Assembly (NCBI GenBank): GCA_023457895.1
Contig: JAEXAY010000010.1
Location: 1 to 64,000, forward strand
Direction of reading: 5' to 3'
DNA from: Pseudomonadota bacterium
GTDB taxonomy: Bacteria > Pseudomonadota > Alphaproteobacteria > Sphingomonadales > Sphingomonadaceae
Length of the DNA: 64,000 nucleotides
Made by a program: the position numbers and the translations under genes. Below the pieces are notes generated by a model. It searched no databases, was not told the DNA's origin, and worked only from the letters and a program-made list of their open reading frames with translations. This document shows, in pieces, positions 16,853-24,721 of the stretch (positions within the stretch are counted from its first letter, which is position 1; each line of letters begins with the position of its first letter).

Positions 16853-16868
16853 TGGCACGCTTCTCGCA
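16853..16868 (+). promoter_or_regulatory. Sigma-54 (RpoN) promoter of glnB
   Basis: TGGCACG (16853-16859), a four-base spacer and TCGCA (16864-16868) match the -24/-12 consensus TGGCACG-N4-TTGCW with one mismatch. The glnB ATG lies 70 bases downstream. Sigma-54 promoters need an activator such as NtrC, which fits nitrogen control of glnB and glnA. Confidence 0.82.
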
Positions 16869-16937
16869 TATTGCAGTGCAGCACTGTTTTTGCGCGGAGG
16901 CAGTTCCCCTTGCCGTCCGCGCCCAAAGGGGAAGACC

Positions 16938-17276
16938 ATGAAAAAGATCGAAGCGATCATCAAGCCGTTCAAGCTCGACGAGGTGAAGGAAGCACTGCAC
17001 GAAGTTGGCGTTTCCGGCATCACCGTCACCGAAGCCAAGGGCTTCGGGCGTCAGAAGGGCCATACCGAACTTTACCGCGGCGCCGAATATGTCGTCGATT
17101 TCCTGCCCAAGGTGAAGCTTGAGGTGGTGGTCGATGACGAGGTTGCGGAGCGCGTGGTCGAGGCGATCGCACAAGCCGCGCAAACCGGCCGCATCGGCGA
17201 CGGCAAGATTTTCGTGATGCCGGTCGAAAGCGCGCTGCGCATCCGCACCGGAGAGCGCGACAGCGACGCGATTTAA
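16938..17276 (+). CDS. glnB: Nitrogen regulatory protein P-II
   Basis: The 112-residue trimeric signal protein senses 2-oxoglutarate, ATP/ADP and, through uridylylation, glutamine. It controls adenylylation of glutamine synthetase and the NtrB/NtrC system. The T loop is clear: GFGRQKGHTELYRGAEYVVD, with the tyrosine in ELYRG being the uridylylated residue (position 51). The C-terminal GDGKIFV...IRTGERD segment is present. The ATG at 16938 gives the exact family length; an upstream in-frame start at 16890 is rejected. It lies behind a sigma-54 promoter and just ahead of glnA. Confidence 0.96.
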   Translation: MKKIEAIIKPFKLDEVKEALHEVGVSGITVTEAKGFGRQKGHTELYRGAEYVVDFLPKVKLEVVVDDEVAERVVEAIAQAAQTGRIGDGKIFVMPVESALRIRTGERDSDAI

Positions 17277-17290
17277 CCGCCAAAATTTAA

Positions 17291-17361
17291 CCGTTCGCCC
17301 TGAGCCTGTCGAAGGGCATCCCTCCGTCAGACCCATGCTTCGACAAGCTCAGGACTAACGG
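17291..17361. repeat. REP-like palindromic element (family 1) between glnB and glnA
   Basis: Arms CCTGAGCCTGTCGAAG (17299-17314) and CTTCGACAAGCTCAGG (17338-17353) enclose a 23-base loop, with outer CCGTT/AACGG. This is the same family as the element between etfB and etfA. In a glnB-glnA transcript it could lower or protect the downstream message. Confidence 0.82.
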
Positions 17362-17410
17362 TATCAGACAAACAATATTCCATAAAACACTCAGCAGGAA
17401 GGCATAACAA

Positions 17411-18826
17411 ATGGCAAAAACCAAACCCGCCGACATCGTCAAACGCATCAAGGACGAGGAGATCGAATGGGTCGATCTGCGCTTCACCGACCCCAAGGGC
17501 AAGTGGCAGCACCTCTCCATGGTAGCGAGCCTGATGGACGAGGACATGTTCACCGATGGGTTGATGTTCGACGGCTCCTCGATCGAGGGCTGGAAGGCGA
17601 TCAACGAATCCGACATGGTGCTGATGCCCGACTTGGAAGCGGTGTATGTCGATCCGTTCAGCGCGACCCCGATGCTGATCGTCATCTGCGACATCGTCGA
17701 TCCCAGCAGTGGCGAACTTTATAACCGCGACCCGCGCTCGACCGCCAAGCGCGCTGAGGCGTTCGTCAAGACAACCGGCATCGGCGACACCGTCTATGTC
17801 GGCCCCGAAGCCGAATTCTTCATGTTCGACGACGTCCAGTTTTCGACCGGCTACAACCACAGCTTCTACAAGTTCGACGATATCGAGCTGCCGACCAACA
17901 CGGGACGCGAATATGAAGGCGGCAACCTTGGCCACCGTCCGCGCGCCAAGGGCGGTTATTTCCCGGTCGCGCCGGTCGACAGCGCGGTCGACATTCGCGG
18001 CGAGATGGTCGCGACGATGATCGAAATGGGCCTGCCCTGCGACAAGCATCACCATGAAGTCGCCGCCGCGCAGCACGAGCTTGGCCTCACCTTCGGCACG
18101 CTCACCCAAACCGCGGACCGGATGCAGATCTACAAATATGTCGTGCATCAGGTGGCGCATGCCTATGGCAAGTCGGCGACCTTCATGCCCAAGCCCATCA
18201 AGGACGATAACGGGTCGGGCATGCACACCCATATCTCGATCTGGGAGGGCAAGGACCCGCTGTTTGCCGGCAACGGCTATGCCGGGCTTTCCGACATGGC
18301 GCTCTATTTCATCGGCGGCGTGATCAAGCATGCCAAAGCGCTCAACGCCTTCACCAACCCGACCACCAACAGCTACAAGCGGCTGGTGCCGGGCTTCGAG
18401 GCGCCGGTGCTGCTCGCCTATTCGAGCCGCAACCGCTCGGCTTCGTGCCGCATTCCTTATGGTGCGGGCGCGAAATCGAAGCGCGTCGAGTTCCGCTTCC
18501 CTGACGCGATGGCGAACCCTTACCTGTGCTATGCGGCGATGCTGATGGCGGGCCTCGACGGCATCCAGAACAAGATCCACCCCGGCGATGCGATGGACAA
18601 GAATCTCTACGATCTGCCGCCCGCCGAACTGGAACAGGTGCCGACCGTGTGCGCATCCTTGCGCGAGGCGCTCGAAAGCCTGCAGGCCGACCACGACTTC
18701 CTCCTGAAGGGCGACGTGTTCTCGAAGGACCAGATCGAGGCCTATATCGAGATCAAATGGGCCGAGGTCCACCGTTTCGACATGACCCCGAGCCCGGTCG
18801 AGTTCGACATGTATTATAGCGGGTGA
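17411..18826 (+). CDS. glnA: Glutamine synthetase, type I
   Basis: GlnA makes glutamine from glutamate, ammonia and ATP; it is the entry point of nitrogen assimilation. The 471-residue protein has the N-terminal LMFDGSSIEGWKAINESD, the metal/ATP-binding KHHHEVAAAQHE segment and FMPKPIKDDNGSGMHTHIS. The adenylylation tyrosine is in KNLYDLPPAE (the Tyr397-equivalent). This is type I-beta, regulated through P-II by adenylyltransferase. It follows glnB after a palindromic repeat, with a GAAGG ribosome site, and is followed by a strong terminator. Confidence 0.98.
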   Translation: MAKTKPADIVKRIKDEEIEWVDLRFTDPKGKWQHLSMVASLMDEDMFTDGLMFDGSSIEGWKAINESDMVLMPDLEAVYVDPFSATPMLIVICDIVDPSSGELYNRDPRSTAKRAEAFVKTTGIGDTVYVGPEAEFFMFDDVQFSTGYNHSFYKFDDIELPTNTGREYEGGNLGHRPRAKGGYFPVAPVDSAVDIRGEMVATMIEMGLPCDKHHHEVAAAQHELGLTFGTLTQTADRMQIYKYVVHQVAHAYGKSATFMPKPIKDDNGSGMHTHISIWEGKDPLFAGNGYAGLSDMALYFIGGVIKHAKALNAFTNPTTNSYKRLVPGFEAPVLLAYSSRNRSASCRIPYGAGAKSKRVEFRFPDAMANPYLCYAAMLMAGLDGIQNKIHPGDAMDKNLYDLPPAELEQVPTVCASLREALESLQADHDFLLKGDVFSKDQIEAYIEIKWAEVHRFDMTPSPVEFDMYYSG

Positions 18827-18851
18827 GGTTTCACACCTTACGCTCATCGGA

Positions 18852-18881
18852 AAGGCCCGGGCGGAAGCGTCCGGGCTTTTT
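18852..18881 (+). terminator. Rho-independent terminator after glnA
   Basis: A GC-rich stem of about nine bases (GCCCGGGCG opposite CGTCCGGGC) with a short GAAG loop is followed by TTTTT. It lies 26 bases past the glnA stop and should end the glnB-glnA transcript. Confidence 0.85.
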
Positions 18882-18993
18882 CATATTCATCTCCTCAAAT
18901 TCCTTCCCTGCTGGGTAGGAACGGAAACTTTTGCCTTGGCCAAGTTTGGCGTTAAGCTGCCCTTCAAACAACTATACCAACAGGGAGAAGATC

Positions 18994-20331
18994 ATGCGCG
19001 CAACCCATCTGGCGAGAGCCTCCATCCTCGCGCTGCTGCTCACCGCCGCCGCGCCCGGCCGCGCCGAGCTCTCGCCCGCCGAAAGTCGAATGGCCGCCAC
19101 CGTCGAGGCTGAATATGAACGATCGGTTGCCCTGCTCGCAAAACTGGTCAACCAGAATAGCGGCAGCATGAATGCCGAAGGTGTCAAAAAGGTCGCGGAG
19201 ATGATGCGCGCCGAGCTGGAGCCGCTCGGCTTTGCGGTGCGCTGGGAGGATATGAGCGCCACCAAGCGCGCCGGGCATCTCATCGCCACCAAAACGGGCA
19301 AGCGCGGCACCAAGAAACTTCTGCTCATCGCCCATCTCGACACGGTGTTCGAGCCCGATTCCCCGTTCCAGACCTTCACCCGCAAGATGGACGGCGGCAA
19401 GGATCGCGGTGAAGGCCCCGGCGCGGGCGACAACAAGGGCGGGCTCGTCGTCATCGTGTCGGCACTGCGCGCGATGCAGGCGGCGGGCACATTGAAAGAC
19501 GCCAATATCGAGGTCTTCATGTCCGGCGACGAGGAAGATGGCGGCGATCCGATCGAGGTCGCGCGGGCGAGCCTGATCGCGGCGGGCAAGCGCGCCGACG
19601 CGGCGCTCGATTTCGAGGGCCTGTCGGTCGTGGATGGCAAGGATATGGGCAGCATCGCGCGGCGATCGTCGAACAACTGGCGGCTCACCACCACGGGGCG
19701 CACCGGGCACAGTTCGGGTATCTTCAATGCGTCGGCGGGCGATGGCGCCATCTATGAAATGGCGCGCATCATCGCGCGTTTCCGCAGCGAGCTGCCAGAG
19801 CCCAACCTCACCTTCAACGTCGGGCTGATGGCGGGCGGGCAGGAGGTTGCGCTCGACCCGGACGGGATCCGCATCGAGGCCAAGGGCAAGACCAACATCA
19901 TCCCTGCCACCGCGATCGCGCGCGGCGATTTCCGCACGCTGTCGAACGAGCAGACCGAGCGCGTCATGGCAAAGATGAAGGCGATCGTGGCGGAGCATCT
20001 GCCACTGACCAATGCCGAACTGGTGTTCGACCCGGGTTCCTACCCGCCAATGGCGCCGACCGCGGGCAACCGCGCGCTGCTCGCCGGCCTCAACGCCGTC
20101 AACACCGATCTCGGCCTGCCGCAGATGGAGGCGCTCGATCCGCTGAAGCGCGGGGCGGGCGATATCGGTTTCGTCGCCGCCGATGTCGATGGCCTGGTCG
20201 GGCTCGGCGTCGACAGCGAGGGCGACCATGCCGCCGGCGAGACCGCCGACCTCGACAGCATCCGCCGCCAGGCCAAGCGCGCCGCCATCCTGATGACGCG
20301 CCTGTCGCGCGAAAAATCCATCCGCAAGTAA
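18994..20331 (+). CDS. Secreted M20 family metallopeptidase (CPG2-like)
   Basis: The 445-residue protein has a signal peptide (MRATHLARASILALLLTAA, cleavage near GRA). A two-zinc M20 catalytic domain follows: LLIAHLDTVFEP (metal-binding His and Asp), GPGAGDNKGGLV (bridging Asp), FMSGDEEDGGDP (catalytic Glu pair) and a C-terminal EGDHAAGE histidine. A lid domain lies at about residues 225-335. It resembles glutamate carboxypeptidase/CPG2-type enzymes, which release C-terminal residues such as glutamate. The ATG at 18994 has a GGGAGAAG site. The substrate is not known. Confidence 0.87.
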   Translation: MRATHLARASILALLLTAAAPGRAELSPAESRMAATVEAEYERSVALLAKLVNQNSGSMNAEGVKKVAEMMRAELEPLGFAVRWEDMSATKRAGHLIATKTGKRGTKKLLLIAHLDTVFEPDSPFQTFTRKMDGGKDRGEGPGAGDNKGGLVVIVSALRAMQAAGTLKDANIEVFMSGDEEDGGDPIEVARASLIAAGKRADAALDFEGLSVVDGKDMGSIARRSSNNWRLTTTGRTGHSSGIFNASAGDGAIYEMARIIARFRSELPEPNLTFNVGLMAGGQEVALDPDGIRIEAKGKTNIIPATAIARGDFRTLSNEQTERVMAKMKAIVAEHLPLTNAELVFDPGSYPPMAPTAGNRALLAGLNAVNTDLGLPQMEALDPLKRGAGDIGFVAADVDGLVGLGVDSEGDHAAGETADLDSIRRQAKRAAILMTRLSREKSIRK

Positions 20332-20374
20332 GGCGCCCGCCTCTTCAACGCCGGGGCGGCGCTGACCGCCTGCG

Positions 20375-23300
20375 TCAATAGTCCTTCTCGGCCTTGAGGT
20401 TGATCGAGTGGCGGCCAATCATCGACACCGATCCGAGGATCGAGAGCCAGCGGGTGATCGCGAATTCCAGCTGCGTCGCGCTGTAGCCCTGCCCGTCGGT
20501 GACGACTTCGACGTAGAGGCGGCGGGTGATATATTTGCCCGCCGCGATTGCGGTCTTGCGCCCGGTCAGTTCGTCGGGCGAGAGGATGCGCAGGCGATCG
20601 AGCCCGGCGGCTTCGCGCAGCGCGTTGATCGGATCAAGGCCGCCGCCCCCGCTCCTGAGACTTGCGAGCGCCACGCCCAGCTGCGCGGCTTCAGCGACCG
20701 AAATGTCGGTGACGGATTCGCCGAACAATATGCGCGAGAGCAGTTCGTCTTCGGGCAGCGCGGGGACGCTGGAGAAGGTGATTTCGGGCTTCTGCCCGGT
20801 GCCTGCGATCGAGATGGTGGCATCCAGCCCGCTAACGTCGCTGACCGCGGTGATGTCGAGAATGGGATCGGCCGGAACCGATCCGGTGAAGGTGATATGG
20901 CCTTCTTCGAGTTCGAACAGACGCCCGGCAAACTGATAGTCGCCGCGCATCAGTTCGGCGGACCCGAGGATACGGGGCTCGGTGACCGTACCGCTGATAA
21001 GAAGGTCGGCCGACCAGATGCTGTTTAGCCCCATGCCGGTGACGCGCAGGTCGTCGGCCGCCTTGGCGGTGATATCGAAGCGCCACGGCAGCGTCGGCGA
21101 CAGCGCAAGCTGCTCTTCCTCGAGCCCGTTCGCGCCCGGCTTGTTGATCTCGCGCACGTTGATGACGGGGAGCGCTTCGGCCGCAGCCGCCTGGCCGAGC
21201 ACGAAGGTGCCCTTGTTGAGCACGAGATTGCCTTCGATGATGCCGCCCCGCGCATCGCTCTGCATTCGCATGGGGCCGGTGACCACGGCCGACAGGTCGT
21301 CACGGTTGAGCAGCAGCGCATTTTCCGCGTCGAGCGACAGGTCCATGGTGAAACCCTGATCGGCCGACAATCCGAACCGGCCACTGCCCGTGACCTTGCC
21401 GCCATCCTTCGTCTCGCCACTGAACTGGCGCAGCTCCAGCGTCGAACCATCGAAGCGGCCAACGGTCTTGACATTGGTCACGACCGTACCCGTCACCGCA
21501 TTTTCAAGCCGCGCGCCATCTGCCTTGACCGCACCCTCGATCAGCGGTTCGCCGAGATGACCGGTAATGTCGGCGGCGATCGCGACCGGTCCGGAGAGGT
21601 CCACCGCCTCCACCCCGGTGAGACGCCACAGCGTATCGGCGGCGCCATTATAGCGCGCCTGCGCAAACAGCGGCGCCTGGGTAATGCGTTCGACCAGTCC
21701 CCCGCCGCTTGCCAGCGGGCTGACCTTGGCCTGGACGCGCCCGATAGTCTGCCCGTCATTGACGATCACCCCGCGCAACGAAGCGGTGGTCTGATCGAGG
21801 ATCGCGTTGACCGCGACATCGACCGGCTTCGAGGCGAGCGCAAGGCCGGAACGCGTCAGCCCGGCGACGCGCATCTCGACCTGCCCGGTGGGGACACCGC
21901 CACGCGGATCGCGATACTGGATCACACCATTGGCGATGCCGCCGAGCTGCAGCCGCGGATTGAACGCGTCGAGCAAGGTCAGCGGCATGTCCTTGATCGC
22001 GGCATCGACCTCCATCGAGGGGCCGCCGAACAATCCGGCAATGCGCATCGACCCGCCGCCGTAAAGGATTTCCGTCGCGGCGAGACGCCAGCCGCCCGCT
22101 TCTCGTTCGAGCACCACCGGATAGCGGAAGGTGACCGGGCGGCCGGCCAGTGTTCCTTCGCCGACGAAGCGGATGCTGTTCTGGCTGAACTGGGCATTGC
22201 CGCCGAACGTGATGCCGCGCGGGCCGGTGCCGACGAACTTGCCCGATGCGCCGCCGACGCCATTGACGATGCGCACCTCGCCATCGACCGTGGCGAACTG
22301 GAGTCCACCGCCGACGATGCCCTCACCTTGGATAGTCGCATCCATGGTCAGCCTGCTCATGTCGCCTATGTTGCGCAGATCGCGGATGTCGGCCTTGATC
22401 CGGCGCGCGCGATAGCCAAAGCCTTCGGCGTCCGTCGCATCGATCTGGCCGGTGATGAGCGGGCCTCCGTCCAGCAGGCGCGCGGTGCCCTTGATTGTCC
22501 CCTGCCCGATGCGCAGCGGCGGCGGACCGGGGAAGCTCGCATTATTGGCGACGAGGTCGACATGGACTTCCTGCACCCCACCCTGCGTCGCAAGGTCGAT
22601 CGACCCGTCGAGCCCGCCGCCCGCAATGGCGAGCTTACCGGCAAGGCCGCCAGTGACGGGGCGCAGCTTGCCGCTGGCGGTGGTGCCGGAAACCTCAAGC
22701 GCGGCAATGTCGATCACGGTGGTACCGCGCGGCGGCATCAGGATCGCGCCGTGGCTGGTGAAGGGGCCAAGCTGCGACTGGCCATTGGCGGTGTAGCGAT
22801 AGCCCTGCGCCGTCGGCAGCAGCTTGACCGACACATCGGCAAGTCCCGCCGAATCCATCGGCCGGGCCAGCACGAGGTCGACACGCGGCCGGTTGATCGC
22901 GCCATCGAGCACCAGTTTGACCGGACCATATTGGTCATGACGGCCTGAACCGGTGAAATGGAAAGTGCCATCGGGACGGCGATAGCCATTGGCGGTCGCG
23001 GTCATGTCCGGCGCGACAATGCGCAGATTGTTGAACGCGGTGCGGCCATCGGGCGTCATAACGATGTCGGTGACGAGACGCGGGTTACCGCCCGCCAGCG
23101 TCTTGAAGAAACTATTGTCGAGCCGCGTCACCTGCGCGGTCGCAGAGCCCGTCACGTTGATGCCGCGTCCCTGCGGCGTGACCCGCAGGTTGCTGACGAG
23201 ATCGACCCGGCCCATCCCCGGAATTTCATATCCCGGCAGCCGCCCGTCAAAGCCAACATTATAGGTGCCGTTGGCGAGATTGGCGAGGACCGCCATGCGC

Positions 23301-24721
23301 CCGTCGATACGGTTCGACTGCACCCGCATCAGATTGCTGCTGAGCCGGGTGCCGCGCAGCTGAAGATTGCCCGCAATACGCACGTTGCGGGTGAGGTCAT
23401 CGGCAAGTTCCCCATTGCCGGTGATGCTCGCGACCGTCGCGTTGACCGGGATGGTCTGGACCACACCCGCCGACCAGTTGCCAACCCCGCGAATATTGAC
23501 CTGGTTGAGGATATTGCGGCCGAACTGCATGCGCGGCGAGGTCAGGCGATAATCATAGCGCGGCGCCCGGAACGGTCCATCGAGCCTTGCCGTGATGCGC
23601 AGGTCGCGCGCGTTCATCGCATTCATCAGCGCTCTGGGCTGGAGCACGCGCGCATCCACATTCATCCCGGTAAAGCGCGTATTGCCGAAATCGGCGAGAC
23701 CGTTAGCGACAAGGTTGAGCGCCGCCGAGCGGAACGCATAGCGGCCATCGAGCTGCTGGTCTTCATAGGTGGCCGAGACATTGACATCGACCCCGCCGCG
23801 GGTCAGCCGTTGCACCACACCGGGACCCGTCACGCGATCGGGATAGACCTTGCCGAGCGCGGTATAGGCACCATCGGTCGCGGTCAGATAGAGCGAGGCG
23901 AGATCGGTCGTATCGGTCTTGGCGGAAAGCGCTCCGGTCCATTTTTCCCAGCTGCCATTTCCTTTGACCGCAAGGCCGAGCGGCTTCTTGATGCCCGTCA
24001 TACCGGCAACGATACCGTCTGCCGGTGCGGACACTTCGGCATCAAGGTCAAAGATATTCTGATCCGGCACAGCGATCAGCGCCACGCGCGCCTTGTCCCT
24101 TGTATCGAGCGAGTTGGTGGTGAACTTGACGTCGGCCCTTCCGCCGCGCACATCGGCCTTGCCTTCCAGATCGACCGCATAATAGCGCCCGGCAACCGAT
24201 TCATTCAACACCAGTCGCTCGACCTTCACATGGCCGAGGCGAATATTGAAGCTTGGCAGGATCGGCTGCTTTTCCTTGTCGGGGATGAGCGCGGGCATCC
24301 GCAGCAAGTCGGCCTTCGCGATCCACAGGTCATCAATATCGAGCGTGTTCTGGAGCGCGAAGCGCACCGGATTCCAGTCGAGCTTGGCTTCGTCGGCGGT
24401 GAAGAACACGCCTTCGGGATCGGCAAGGCGCAGGTCACGAACCGTCGCCTTGCCATAGATCGAACCGTCGATCCGGCCGATCCGGATCTTGAGGCCCGAA
24501 CGGGGCGACTGGTTTTCGATCCGGTCGATCAGGAAGCGGTGGCCCGGCTGCGTATCGAGCGTGAAGGCGAGCGCCGCGATGAGGAGCAGCGGAAGCAGCC
24601 CGAAGAACAGCAGCCACTTCGCTACCTTCTTGCGCCAGCGGCGCTTGCGCGGCGTTTCAGGCGGCCCGGGCGGGATCACCTCGTCGATTGCCTTGCCGAT
24701 GTCTTCGGTCAGATCGGTCAA
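20375..24721 (-). CDS. tamB: Translocation and assembly module protein TamB
   Basis: TamB is a very long inner-membrane-anchored periplasmic protein that with TamA assembles outer-membrane proteins and may move lipids between membranes. The 1,448 residues begin with a basic cytoplasmic tail and one hydrophobic anchor (LLFFGLLPLLLIAALAF, near residue 37). Hundreds of beta-rich repeats follow, and a C-terminal DUF490/TamB domain includes DPILDITAVSDVSGLDATIS and DELLSRILFGES. It overlaps tamA's stop by four bases (ATGA). It is longer than E. coli TamB (1,259), which is usual in alphaproteobacteria. Confidence 0.93.
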   Translation of the reverse strand: MTDLTEDIGKAIDEVIPPGPPETPRKRRWRKKVAKWLLFFGLLPLLLIAALAFTLDTQPGHRFLIDRIENQSPRSGLKIRIGRIDGSIYGKATVRDLRLADPEGVFFTADEAKLDWNPVRFALQNTLDIDDLWIAKADLLRMPALIPDKEKQPILPSFNIRLGHVKVERLVLNESVAGRYYAVDLEGKADVRGGRADVKFTTNSLDTRDKARVALIAVPDQNIFDLDAEVSAPADGIVAGMTGIKKPLGLAVKGNGSWEKWTGALSAKTDTTDLASLYLTATDGAYTALGKVYPDRVTGPGVVQRLTRGGVDVNVSATYEDQQLDGRYAFRSAALNLVANGLADFGNTRFTGMNVDARVLQPRALMNAMNARDLRITARLDGPFRAPRYDYRLTSPRMQFGRNILNQVNIRGVGNWSAGVVQTIPVNATVASITGNGELADDLTRNVRIAGNLQLRGTRLSSNLMRVQSNRIDGRMAVLANLANGTYNVGFDGRLPGYEIPGMGRVDLVSNLRVTPQGRGINVTGSATAQVTRLDNSFFKTLAGGNPRLVTDIVMTPDGRTAFNNLRIVAPDMTATANGYRRPDGTFHFTGSGRHDQYGPVKLVLDGAINRPRVDLVLARPMDSAGLADVSVKLLPTAQGYRYTANGQSQLGPFTSHGAILMPPRGTTVIDIAALEVSGTTASGKLRPVTGGLAGKLAIAGGGLDGSIDLATQGGVQEVHVDLVANNASFPGPPPLRIGQGTIKGTARLLDGGPLITGQIDATDAEGFGYRARRIKADIRDLRNIGDMSRLTMDATIQGEGIVGGGLQFATVDGEVRIVNGVGGASGKFVGTGPRGITFGGNAQFSQNSIRFVGEGTLAGRPVTFRYPVVLEREAGGWRLAATEILYGGGSMRIAGLFGGPSMEVDAAIKDMPLTLLDAFNPRLQLGGIANGVIQYRDPRGGVPTGQVEMRVAGLTRSGLALASKPVDVAVNAILDQTTASLRGVIVNDGQTIGRVQAKVSPLASGGGLVERITQAPLFAQARYNGAADTLWRLTGVEAVDLSGPVAIAADITGHLGEPLIEGAVKADGARLENAVTGTVVTNVKTVGRFDGSTLELRQFSGETKDGGKVTGSGRFGLSADQGFTMDLSLDAENALLLNRDDLSAVVTGPMRMQSDARGGIIEGNLVLNKGTFVLGQAAAAEALPVINVREINKPGANGLEEEQLALSPTLPWRFDITAKAADDLRVTGMGLNSIWSADLLISGTVTEPRILGSAELMRGDYQFAGRLFELEEGHITFTGSVPADPILDITAVSDVSGLDATISIAGTGQKPEITFSSVPALPEDELLSRILFGESVTDISVAEAAQLGVALASLRSGGGGLDPINALREAAGLDRLRILSPDELTGRKTAIAAGKYITRRLYVEVVTDGQGYSATQLEFAITRWLSILGSVSMIGRHSINLKAEKDY

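Noticed and set aside
11691..17361. Insertion-sequence ends or attachment sites at the palindromes
   Set aside because: No transposase or integrase gene is nearby and no target duplications are visible; they fit REP-like intergenic repeats better.
17327..18847. A 506-codon minus-strand frame opposite glnA
   Set aside because: Shadow of the strongly conserved glnA gene; composition is that of a reverse-complement frame.
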